DNA of 48,756 bases, from NCBI GenBank assembly GCA_003132445.1, contig PKXU01000065.1:51248-100003 (forward strand), read 5' to 3'. The position numbers and the translations under genes were made by a program. The stretch is from Acidobacteriaceae bacterium (GTDB lineage Bacteria > Acidobacteriota > Terriglobia > Terriglobales > Acidobacteriaceae). Position 1 is the first letter of the stretch. Every line of letters starts with the position of its first letter. The notes beneath the pieces are model-generated. The model was not told the origin of the DNA and did not search any database. It worked only from the letters and a program-made list of their open reading frames with translations. This document shows positions 27,091 to 34,971 of the stretch, one piece after another.

Positions 27091-28437
27091 ATGTTCCACG
27101 AACGCCAGTCCTCTGTCCGCACATTTGCCTTAGCGATTGCCTTTGCGGCGACCGTAATTTTGACGGTGCGGGACACATCCGCTCAAACCGACTACCAGCC
27201 AACTCCAGAAAACCTGCAAGCCCGCCGCGAATTCCAGGACATGAAATTCGGCATGTTTATCCACTGGGGCGTCTATAGCGTTCTCGGCGATGGCGAGTGG
27301 GTCTTCGAACAGCGCCATCTCACGCTCGACGAATACAATCGCCTGCCCGCGTTTTTCGAGCCCGAAAAATTCGACGCCCCGACTTGGGTCGCCCTCGCCA
27401 AAGCCGCCGGCATGAAGTACATCACGATCACCTCGCGTCATCACGACGGCTTCGCCATGTTCGATTCAAAAGTCTCCGACTGGAATATCGTCCAGCGCAC
27501 GCCTTACAAAAAAGATCCGCTGAAAATGCTGGCTGACGAATGTCACCGCCAGGGAATAAAGCTCTTCTTCTACTATTCACAGCTCGATTGGCACAATCCC
27601 GACTACTACCCGCGCGGCGCCACCAACTGGAATAGCGGCCGTCCCGATCACGGCGACTGGAACGCCTATCTCGACACCTACATGGACGGCCAACTTCGCG
27701 AGCTTCTCACCAACTACGGCCCAATTGGCGGAATCTGGTTTGACGGCATGTGGGACAAGCCAGACGCCGACTGGCATCTGCCTAAAACCTACGCCCTCAT
27801 CCATCAACTGCAGCCGGCCGCGCTGATCATTCCCAATCATCATCAGACTCCCAAACCGGGTGAGGATGTGCAGACCTTCGAGCACGACCTCCCCGGTCAG
27901 AACACGGCGGGCTTCAACACCAGCTATGTCAGCAAGCAACTCCCGCTGGAGATGTCCGACACGCTCAACGGCTCCTGGGGATTCAACATCAGCGACAGTA
28001 AGTATAAAAGCCCGGAAGAACTGGAACGCAGGCTCGTCCGCGCGGCTGGCAGCAATTCCAACTTGCTGATGAACATCGGGCCATATCCGAACGGGGGGAT
28101 TGACCCGCAATTTGTAACGCGCCTGCACGCCGTAGGCGAGTGGCTTTCAAAGTATGGGGATTCGATCTACGAAACTCGCGGAGGTCCAATCCCGCCCGGG
28201 GACTGGGGAGTGAGCACTCAGAAGGAAAATAAGATCTACGTGCACGTGCTGAACTGGGCCGCACCGCTGCTCGCGCTCCCGCCAATTACCTCCAAGGTAA
28301 CGGGAGCACGCTTTCTACTCGAGGGAGAAAATGTAGCGTTCACTCAAAGGCCGGACGACATTATTTTGACGCTCCCGCCAACTCTAGCGAAGAGCGAAGA
28401 GGTCGACCGAGTCATTGTTTTAACTTTGGCTCAGTGA
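27091..28437 (+). CDS. Exported alpha-L-fucosidase (GH29)
   Basis: Retaining exo-glycosidase removing terminal alpha-L-fucose. The 448-residue protein begins with a signal peptide (to about residue 31, ending DTSAQ). The GH29 catalytic domain is clear: KFGMFIHWGVYSV (52-64), ITSRHHDGFAMFDSK (114-127) with HH, YYSQLDWHNPDYY, and GGIWFDGMW, in which Asp218 is the expected nucleophile. The final 80 residues form a beta domain without an extra carbohydrate-binding module. It probably acts in the periplasm or outside the cell on plant or microbial glycans. It stands alone, convergent with the Crp-type gene. Confidence 0.92.
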   Translation: MFHERQSSVRTFALAIAFAATVILTVRDTSAQTDYQPTPENLQARREFQDMKFGMFIHWGVYSVLGDGEWVFEQRHLTLDEYNRLPAFFEPEKFDAPTWVALAKAAGMKYITITSRHHDGFAMFDSKVSDWNIVQRTPYKKDPLKMLADECHRQGIKLFFYYSQLDWHNPDYYPRGATNWNSGRPDHGDWNAYLDTYMDGQLRELLTNYGPIGGIWFDGMWDKPDADWHLPKTYALIHQLQPAALIIPNHHQTPKPGEDVQTFEHDLPGQNTAGFNTSYVSKQLPLEMSDTLNGSWGFNISDSKYKSPEELERRLVRAAGSNSNLLMNIGPYPNGGIDPQFVTRLHAVGEWLSKYGDSIYETRGGPIPPGDWGVSTQKENKIYVHVLNWAAPLLALPPITSKVTGARFLLEGENVAFTQRPDDIILTLPPTLAKSEEVDRVIVLTLAQ

Positions 28438-28452
28438 CCCGCCCGCAGAACT

Positions 28453-29172
28453 TTACGACTGGCAAATCTTTTCCAGCGCGAAGCGGCTGCGGATCACCAG
28501 CGTCGCGCCCTTCATTTGCATCAGCTGCTTCTTCTTGAATTCAGAAAATAGCCGGCTGACGGTCTCGCGTGTCGTTCCAATAATCTCCGCCACTTCCTCA
28601 TGGGTCAGCGTTAGCTTAACTTGCGCCGAACCATCTTCTTGCGCGCTTTTGCTCGACCACGTCAACAACAGCTTGGCGAACTTTTCCGAAGGTGAAGCAG
28701 ACAGTCCCAGGGTGCGAATCTCCTCATAGGCGGTGTAATAGTTACGGCTCAACTGCTGGGCTACGCGCATGGCCACGTCCGGAAAATCTTTCAGCATCTG
28801 CAAGAAGGAATCGCGAGGAATGAAATTCGCCTGGCCCGGCTCCATCATCTCGGCCGTCACTTCATAAGGCCGGTTCGACATCACCGCATTCAAGCCCAGA
28901 ATATCGCCGGCGTCGGAGATCTTCGTGATAATGGTCTTGCCGTCGCGCGAAGAAGTGGAATGCTTCGCCTTTCCTACGCACAGTACGAACACCCCGCGCG
29001 CCTGCTGCCCTTCAATAAACAGCATCGTTCCCTTAGGATAAACCGCCGTCGACTTCACCTCGTTCAGCCGGTGCGCCGCCTGGGGAGAAAGATTGCAAAA
29101 CAAATGCTGCCCTCGTACCGGGCAACTCACGCAATTATCCAAAATATTAAGACCGTAGGGAGCTCGCATCAC
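28453..29172 (-). CDS. Crp/Fnr-family transcription regulator
   Basis: A 239-residue regulator. The N-terminus has three cysteines, C14 and C17 (CVSC) and C26 (HLFC), which recalls the Fe-S ligands of FNR-type proteins but with too few visible ligands to be sure. A cyclic-nucleotide-binding-like beta roll follows (YPKGTMLFIEGQQARGVFVL, GDILGLNAVMSNRPYEVTAEM). The C-terminal helix-turn-helix contains TLTHEEVAEIIGTTRETVSR, the E-x3-R recognition pattern of Crp/Fnr proteins. A GTGA-N6-TCAC palindrome lies 219 bases upstream and may be an autoregulatory site. The effector is unknown: cAMP, oxygen or redox are all possible. Confidence 0.9.
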   Translation of the reverse strand: MMRAPYGLNILDNCVSCPVRGQHLFCNLSPQAAHRLNEVKSTAVYPKGTMLFIEGQQARGVFVLCVGKAKHSTSSRDGKTIITKISDAGDILGLNAVMSNRPYEVTAEMMEPGQANFIPRDSFLQMLKDFPDVAMRVAQQLSRNYYTAYEEIRTLGLSASPSEKFAKLLLTWSSKSAQEDGSAQVKLTLTHEEVAEIIGTTRETVSRLFSEFKKKQLMQMKGATLVIRSRFALEKICQS

Positions 29173-29518
29173 AACCTCCTCTGGGAAGGAACCTGCCTAA
29201 GCTGTTGCCGTCCGTCCCTTCCAGAATGAGTAAGGGCACGCCGCGCGCCATTCGGTACCATCTGCTACCTCGGTTTTTGGGTGCCTCTAAGTCTCTATAA
29301 AAGTGTGAGTTATCGTGACAGGCGGGAATCGCGTGCTCCCTTAATAAAGCCTAACCAGCCGAATCTGGGTTATTTCTCGCACATCGGTGCGTGATCTGAA
29401 TCACTCTTTTATGTGATTGCGATAAATCGAGCATCTTCAGGACGCAAACCGCCGATCGCCAGCGTAAATGCGACCCGCCCACGTTAAAGACTGTTGCCGG
29501 AAGGATCTGGCCGAATGT
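29173..29518. promoter_or_regulatory. 346-base gap upstream of the Crp/Fnr gene
   Basis: No coding frame is credible here. It contains the promoter side of the Crp/Fnr gene and the end of the oppositely placed Gfo/Idh gene. The only organised element seen is the CRP-like palindrome at 29391-29404; an AT-rich stretch with ATGTGATTGCGATAAA follows it and could be a second half-site. Confidence 0.45.
29391..29404. promoter_or_regulatory. CRP-like operator, GTGA-N6-TCAC
   Basis: The 14-base palindrome GTGATCTGAATCAC matches the core of the Crp consensus (TGTGA-N6-TCACA) and partly the FNR type. It is the most symmetrical short site in this gap and lies upstream of a Crp/Fnr gene. Autoregulation is inferred only. 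Confidence 0.45.
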
Positions 29519-30655
29519 TCAGACTTCAACCCACCGCCGATCGCGCGCGCTCCGGGCGATCGCCTCGCAGAGCACCAGTTCGTCATGTCCGGTCTGAAAA
29601 CTCGGAAATGTGGCAACCGAAGCTCCCCCGCCTTCAATATGGGCATAGAAATCCTTGAACAATTGCACGAAGGTATCCGGATAACCTTCGCTATGCCCGC
29701 CAGGATAAGCGGCGTAGCCTCTCGCAGCCGGTGTCATCAGCGAGGGATCTTTCAACAGCTCCTGATTCGCCTGATTGCGATGCCCAATCCACATCTGGTT
29801 CGGAGACTCCGAATTCCATGCCAGCGAGCCCTCGGACCCGTCGATTTCAAACGATAGAGAGGCTTTACGTCCCGCGCTGACCTGAGAAACCGTCATGCAA
29901 CCGCGCAGATTCGCCTCGAATCGCAGCAGCACTGACGCATAATCGTCAGTTGAAATTTTCACGGCATCGCTGGCGACGGCCGCCGCGGCCTGAAACGTCT
30001 CAACCCGGCCTCGCGGCCGCTGCCGCACCGGAATAGTGGTGGCAAGATCTCCGCAAACCTCCAGAATCTTCCGCCCGGTGAGCCACATGGCGAGGTCAAG
30101 CCAGTGCGTTCCAATATCGGAGACCGCGCGCAGATCTCCTCCCAGTTCAGTCTCAAGCCGCCAGTTCCAGTCCGTCGGATAGAACAGCCAGTCCTGCAGG
30201 AAACTGCCATGCACCAGCCGCGGTTCCCCGATCGCTCCGCTGGCCAGGCGGGCGCGAGCTTCCTGGCAAAGCGGATAGTAACGCAGGTTGTAGCACACTC
30301 CGCCCTCGCGTTTATGTTCGCGCGCCAGATCGATTAACGCCGCGCTCTCCTGCGTCGTCATCGCCACCGGCTTTTCGCACATCACGTGTTTGCCGGCGCG
30401 CAGCAGGGTTGAAGCTTGCTCAAAGTGGAGATGATTCGGCGTACAGATGTGGACCACATGAACTTCCGAGTCGCTCGCCAACTCTTCCAGCGAACCATAG
30501 GCGCGCGGCAGGTTCAGCAGACGTCGCGAGCTCTCAGAACGTTCCGCGGAACTTCCCAGAACTCCGGCCACAGGAATGTCCAGACGGCGCAGGGCGTCCA
30601 CGTGGGCTCGGCCCACAAATCCGGCGCCAATGATCGCAGCTTGCAACTGTGACAA
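29519..30655 (-). CDS. Gfo/Idh/MocA-family oxidoreductase
   Basis: NAD(P)-dependent sugar or inositol-type dehydrogenase of 378 residues. Start is placed at TTG 30655, preceded by AGGAAG; the frame is open to 30733 but that segment does not resemble the family. The Rossmann motif is GAGFVGRAH (10-18), and the diagnostic CEKPVA lies at 93-98. The C-terminal half carries the GGDLRAVSDIGTHWLDLAMWL motif with the catalytic-type Asp/His and an oligomerising beta sheet. Substrate is unknown; neighbours (a fucosidase, a Crp regulator) suggest sugar metabolism but do not fix it. Confidence 0.85.
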   Translation of the reverse strand: MSQLQAAIIGAGFVGRAHVDALRRLDIPVAGVLGSSAERSESSRRLLNLPRAYGSLEELASDSEVHVVHICTPNHLHFEQASTLLRAGKHVMCEKPVAMTTQESAALIDLAREHKREGGVCYNLRYYPLCQEARARLASGAIGEPRLVHGSFLQDWLFYPTDWNWRLETELGGDLRAVSDIGTHWLDLAMWLTGRKILEVCGDLATTIPVRQRPRGRVETFQAAAAVASDAVKISTDDYASVLLRFEANLRGCMTVSQVSAGRKASLSFEIDGSEGSLAWNSESPNQMWIGHRNQANQELLKDPSLMTPAARGYAAYPGGHSEGYPDTFVQLFKDFYAHIEGGGASVATFPSFQTGHDELVLCEAIARSARDRRWVEV

Positions 30656-30745
30656 ATATTCTTCCTCGGAATGCCTATGATTTAGGAGCCAACTTTTTCG
30701 ATGGGATCTTCTCGCAATAAAGGCACGGAGCACAACGCTTCCGCT

Positions 30746-31483
30746 CTACGGCCCCACCGTCACCTGAAGCGCGCTCGGTGTTTGCAACCGCTCCCGGTAA
30801 ATCAAATTCTTGGGCGCGACTTCGCCCACAACATCTACGTGGATCACATAGCCTCCGCTGGGCAAATCCTCGCCAAATGGCAGCTCCATCGCCGTCGTGT
30901 CCCGCTTCAAGACAAAATGTTGATATCCGATCGCGGTGGCCCGTCCATTCGCCGCGACTGCCATGGTCACAAATGTCAAATCCATATCGTCAGGCGACGT
31001 ATTCGAAACCTCCACACTGCCCTCGATCCGCCGCCCGTTTACCCGAGCCGGATTTTTCCAATTGATAGCGAGCGCCGAAATGACTCGCAACACAAATCCT
31101 TTTTGGACGGCAGTTTGCTTGTTGCCGTTGTCATTCACCGCAACCGTAAACTGAAACTCTCCCGAACGTTGCGGCTGGCCATGCAGAACCCCGTTGTCTT
31201 CCAGATTCATTCCCGGCGGTAAAGAGCCATTCAGTAGCCGCCAATGCAGCGGGGGAACGCCCCCATGCGCTCGGAAGTGCAGTTGATAGTTCGCATGCGG
31301 ATAGGTCACCGGCAATTCCGAATCGTTCTCGATGACCACCCCTTGGGCGCTTTGCGCAGCCGCCGTCGCGTCTTGGCCCGCGGGACTCGAAGTCTGGCCG
31401 AATCCCAACTGTCCTGCGCTCCCGACGCAAAACGACAGGATCACCAGAACAATAATTCGCCGCGACTTCTGAAAATGAATCAT
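30746..31483 (-). CDS. Secreted protein with putative Ig-like (He_PIG-type) domain
   Basis: A protein of 245 residues from ATG 31483, where a signal peptide begins (RRIIVLVILSFCVGSAGQLGFGQ). An open frame extends 46 codons upstream to 31621, but that part is basic and unlike a leader. The mature part has a bacterial Ig-like domain: LPVTYPHANYQLHFRAHGGV, PLHWRLLNGSLPPGMNLEDNG and GEFQFTVAVNDN, the L-P-x-G-(x)-x-L-x-x-x-G-x-L-x-G pattern of He_PIG repeats. A second beta domain follows without a known family. Role at the cell surface is inferred. Confidence 0.65.
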   Translation of the reverse strand: MIHFQKSRRIIVLVILSFCVGSAGQLGFGQTSSPAGQDATAAAQSAQGVVIENDSELPVTYPHANYQLHFRAHGGVPPLHWRLLNGSLPPGMNLEDNGVLHGQPQRSGEFQFTVAVNDNGNKQTAVQKGFVLRVISALAINWKNPARVNGRRIEGSVEVSNTSPDDMDLTFVTMAVAANGRATAIGYQHFVLKRDTTAMELPFGEDLPSGGYVIHVDVVGEVAPKNLIYRERLQTPSALQVTVGP

Positions 31484-31709
31484 CCCTTTATCAACCTGAG
31501 CGCGCCTTCGCAAATCATCCCTGGAGTTGTTCGACAGCCTCTCAGAACCACTCTTCCCACAGTCCCTTCGTCCTAAGAATGCTTCCCAAGCCCAAACTTG
31601 CGTCTCGGTCACCGAGGTCACATTGACTTCAAATTGAAGTTTCTGAAAAAATGATCTTCGGGGAGCACCCTTCAGCCTCTTTTGATCGTCTCATAAACGA
31701 ACTGCATTC

Positions 31710-32123
31710 ATGGAATTGCTGCTCAATCTCGCGTGGTTGGCTCTGGCGCTGCCTGCCTTCTGGCTATGGCGCGGCTCCAGAACCGCTTCGCGGAGGCGCA
31801 CATTTACTGCCTTGCAGTGTCTCCTCGCTTTGGGATGCATGCTGGTCGTTCTCTTTCCTGTAGTTTCAGCTACCGACGATCTCCGCGCCATCCGCAGCGA
31901 AATGGAAGAATCGCCGGCCAGTAAGCGTACGATCCGTCAAACCACCAGCGACAAGACTTCAGCATGGAAATGGCAGACACCGCCGGCCCAGACGGTGGCT
32001 GCAAATTTCTCGATTATAAGTGATCAAAGCGGTCTGCCACTGCCCGGTCCCGTGTTTTCACTGCCGGCTGCCCCTTCCATCCAGTGGGCCGCTCGCGCTC
32101 CTCCACCTTCTTTCCCCGGCTAG
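31710..32123 (+). CDS. Small membrane-anchored protein preceding the metal-efflux operon
   Basis: A 137-residue protein with two N-terminal hydrophobic helices (LLLNLAWLALALPAFWLW and ALQCLLALGCMLVVLFPVVSA) and a hydrophilic C-terminal tail rich in Ser, Pro and Ala, likely periplasmic. No family is recognised. It starts at ATG 31710 without a strong ribosome-binding site. About 180 bases separate it from the TolC-like gene, so membership in the efflux transcript is possible but unproven. Confidence 0.6.
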   Translation: MELLLNLAWLALALPAFWLWRGSRTASRRRTFTALQCLLALGCMLVVLFPVVSATDDLRAIRSEMEESPASKRTIRQTTSDKTSAWKWQTPPAQTVAANFSIISDQSGLPLPGPVFSLPAAPSIQWAARAPPPSFPG

Positions 32124-32304
32124 TTCCTGTGGAATCGCCGATCGCACGCAGAAGAAAAACGGCGACTTCTTGGTTGTTTCTTCGGGATTTTTTAGGCGGG
32201 AAACGAGATAGTGGTGTCGTCGGCTCTGTCGCCGGTGCACCGGCGACCGCCAAGGCCGCATCCCTGTTGCTGTGGTGGGCAAATGGATGCCGCACGGAGT
32301 TTGA

Positions 32305-33615
32305 ATGCGCTCGAGATTCTCCAAAACTTTTGGCGCCGCGCTGGCGTTCGCCACGATCGGCCTGTTTGCCCAGGTCGCGCCCCAGCCTGCGCCGCAGGCC
32401 GCACCTTCACCCCCGACGGTTTGGACTTGGGATACGGTCAAAGATAATTTCCGGTTGAACAACCCAACTCTGCAGGCGAATCAGCTCAATATTGACGAAC
32501 TGAAAGCGCAGGAAATCACTGCCCATCTTCGTCCCAACCCCGATTTCACCCTCAGTGCCGACGGCACACAGATCGCTCCCAGCCATGGCGTCTGGCAGCC
32601 CTTTGCCGGCACTTTTATCTCTCCCGGTGTAAGTCAGCTTTTTGAGCGACGCAATAAGCGCAATCTGCGCTACCAGGCCGCCAAGGAAGGCACCGCCGTC
32701 GGCGTCGCCCAGACTGCCGACGCGGAACGCACTTTGCTCTTCAATCTCCGCACGGCATTTGTCGGCGTTCTCCAGGCAAAAGCCGTGGTGAATCTCGCGC
32801 AACAGAATCTGGAATACTACGACAAACTGCTGAAGGTCAGCCGCGATCGCTACGATGCTGGAGACATCGCTCAGATTGATCTCGACCGCCTCGAACTACA
32901 GCGCCTGCAATACGAGTCCGACCTGCAAACGGCGATCGTGAACCTGCGCACCAGCAAGATCAATCTGCTCGCCTTGCTCGATGATCGCCGCCCGGTCGAT
33001 AGCTTCGATGTCCAGGGAGTATTCGATTTCACCGAGGATCTTCAGGCGCTCGACGACTATCGAAAAGAGGCTCTGGATACCCGCCCTGATCTGCGAGCGG
33101 CCGTGCTTTCGGTCAAACAAGCTGAAACCAACTACCAGCTGTCCGTAGCCGACGGTTCCACCGATCCCACTATCGAAGTCTGGTACACGCATAACGGTTC
33201 TTTCAACAATCCTGACGCCTTGAACACCCTTGGCGCCAGTGTCAGCATCCCGCTGCGCATTTTCGACACCAATCAAGGCGAGAAGCTGCGCACGAAAATT
33301 GACGTCAACCGCAACGAAAAGCTGCGCCGCGCCGCGGAAACTCAGGTGTACAGCGACGTCGACTCCGCCTACGCCACCCTGAACAGCAATCTGGTCTTGC
33401 TGCGTCCTTACAAGCAAAAGTATTTGGCTCAGGCCGTGCGCGTGCGCGACACCATTCTTTTCTCTTATCAGCACGGCGGCGCATCGTTGCTCGATTTCCT
33501 GAATGCAGAAAGCGATTACCGCACCGTGGAACTGAGCTACGTCAATCTGGTCGGCTCCTATCTCACGGCAGCAGCACAGTTGAATCAGGCGGTGGGTCGC
33601 GAGGTCATTCCATGA
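32305..33615 (+). CDS. TolC-family outer-membrane efflux protein (CzcC/CusC-like)
   Basis: Outer-membrane channel of a tripartite efflux pump. The 436-residue protein has a signal peptide (KTFGAALAFATIGLFAQ) and the two repeated OEP helical-barrel halves: LNIDELKAQEITAHLRPNPD and LRTAFVGVLQAKAVVNLAQQNL, then a second copy DSAYATLNSNLVLLRPYKQK with the final FSYQHGGASLLDFLNAESDY, typical of CzcC-like proteins. Its stop overlaps the start of the adaptor gene (ATGA), so the two are translationally coupled. The substrate follows from the CzcA-type pump downstream. Confidence 0.9.
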   Translation: MRSRFSKTFGAALAFATIGLFAQVAPQPAPQAAPSPPTVWTWDTVKDNFRLNNPTLQANQLNIDELKAQEITAHLRPNPDFTLSADGTQIAPSHGVWQPFAGTFISPGVSQLFERRNKRNLRYQAAKEGTAVGVAQTADAERTLLFNLRTAFVGVLQAKAVVNLAQQNLEYYDKLLKVSRDRYDAGDIAQIDLDRLELQRLQYESDLQTAIVNLRTSKINLLALLDDRRPVDSFDVQGVFDFTEDLQALDDYRKEALDTRPDLRAAVLSVKQAETNYQLSVADGSTDPTIEVWYTHNGSFNNPDALNTLGASVSIPLRIFDTNQGEKLRTKIDVNRNEKLRRAAETQVYSDVDSAYATLNSNLVLLRPYKQKYLAQAVRVRDTILFSYQHGGASLLDFLNAESDYRTVELSYVNLVGSYLTAAAQLNQAVGREVIP

Positions 33616-34754
33616 AGATGAATTTGATACTCCGAATCTTGTCGCCAGCTTTATGTTCGCTTCTGGCGCTCTCGCTCATCGCTTGCAACAGCGGCAAGGC
33701 CGATCCGCAGGCAGAAGCTCCGCCCAAGTCTGTCGTCGAACCCGATCTCGATGCCAATAATTTTAAAATCGACCACCCTGAACAGTTTCCCTTGGTCACG
33801 GCTGTGGAGCACAAAGCCGTTCCCGCCCTCAACGTCACCGGAGTCGTTAATCCCGATATTTCCCGGTCTGTGCCCGTCGTTTCGCTCGCTGCAGGGCGCG
33901 TGGTCGAGATTGACGCCCGGCTCGGCGACGTGGTCAAGAAAGGGCAGCTTTTACTTCGGGTTCAAAGCAACGACGTCTCCGGCGCCTACCAGATATATCT
34001 CAAAGCGGAAAATGATGAGCGGCTGGCTCTTGTCCAACTGCAGCGCGCCCAGATTCTTTATGAGAAGGGCGCGGTTGCCAAGAGCGCCCTTGAACAAGCC
34101 CAAGCTACCGAACAGGATGCCAAGGCGGACCTCCAACACGCCCTCGAGGGCTTGCGCGTGCTCGGCATCGATAAAGACCACCCGTCAGAAATCGTAAACA
34201 TCGTTGCCCCCATCTCCGGAATTATTTCCGACCAGCAAGTAACGAACTCCTCCGGCGTTCAGGGGTTAGGTTCTCCGAATCCGTTCACCATATCGGACCT
34301 TTCATATGTCTGGATTGTTTGCGACGTTTACGAAAATGATCTCGACGCCGTGCGCGTCGGCGATGTTGCCGATATCCATCTCAGCGCCTATCCCAACCAG
34401 GTTTTCAAGGGGCGCATCGACAATATTCTTCCCGTTCTCGATCCCAGTCTTCACACCGCCAAGGTTCGCATCGAGGTAAAGAATCCCGGCCTGATGCGTA
34501 TTGGAATGTTCGTGACTGCCACCTTCTTCGGCAAGAAACCGGAGACGTATTCGGCAGTCCCGGCCAGCGCGATCTTGCATTTGCACGATCGCGACTGGGT
34601 CTACACGCCGCTGGGCAATGGCCACTTCAAGCGCGTGGAAGTAGTGACTGGAAGCATGTTGCCCAATAACCAGCAGCAAGTGGTCTCCGGAATCAAGCCC
34701 GGCGATCAAGTGGTGTCGAACGCGCTCGACCTGCAGAACACGGTAGAGCAGTAA
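33612..34754 (+). CDS. RND periplasmic adaptor lipoprotein (CzcB/CusB-like)
   Basis: Membrane-fusion protein joining the RND pump to the outer-membrane channel. The 380-residue precursor has a lipoprotein signal with lipobox LIAC (Cys near 25). It contains the barrel-sandwich halves (PVVSLAAGRVVEIDARLGDV and IVAPISGIISDQQVTNSSGV), an alpha-hairpin of about 60 residues between them (AENDERLALVQLQRAQILYE), and the beta-barrel and membrane-proximal domains (VWIVCDVYENDLDAVRVGD, KVRIEVKNPGLMRIGMFV). Met-rich CusB-type metal motifs are not evident, in keeping with a CzcB-like role. It starts inside the stop of the TolC-like gene. Confidence 0.9.
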   Translation: MKMNLILRILSPALCSLLALSLIACNSGKADPQAEAPPKSVVEPDLDANNFKIDHPEQFPLVTAVEHKAVPALNVTGVVNPDISRSVPVVSLAAGRVVEIDARLGDVVKKGQLLLRVQSNDVSGAYQIYLKAENDERLALVQLQRAQILYEKGAVAKSALEQAQATEQDAKADLQHALEGLRVLGIDKDHPSEIVNIVAPISGIISDQQVTNSSGVQGLGSPNPFTISDLSYVWIVCDVYENDLDAVRVGDVADIHLSAYPNQVFKGRIDNILPVLDPSLHTAKVRIEVKNPGLMRIGMFVTATFFGKKPETYSAVPASAILHLHDRDWVYTPLGNGHFKRVEVVTGSMLPNNQQQVVSGIKPGDQVVSNALDLQNTVEQ

Positions 34755-34838
34755 GGAATGGTTGACTCGAAACTGGACCAGCGACCTTTATGGATGCGTC
34801 AGTGAATTTTGTGGGGCGTCAGCGACCGTTATAGATGC

Positions 34839-34886
34839 GTCATTCCGAGCGTAGCCGCTCTTCAGGGGGAGCGAGGAATCTCCCGC
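34839..34886. repeat. Dispersed intergenic repeat, family A (copy 1)
   Basis: A roughly 48-base element starting GTCATTCCGAGCG and ending GGAATCTCCCGC, with a TTCAGG-GGAGCGA core. Related copies lie at 38184-38252 (partial) and 47501-47548. It sits between the adaptor and pump genes of one operon and so should be transcribed. The bases after it (34925-34966) are a low-complexity run of GAGAACTG units. Confidence 0.6.
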
Positions 34887-34971
34887 AAACACTCGCTGTA
34901 ATCATAAGCCGCGCAGTAGAAGTACGAAGTACTGAGAACCGGCAACTGAGAACTGAGAACTGGACTAACCA

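Noticed and set aside
28453..29172. Crp/Fnr protein as a true FNR oxygen sensor
   Set aside because: Only three N-terminal Cys are visible and the fourth ligand of FNR is not evident; kept as general Crp/Fnr.
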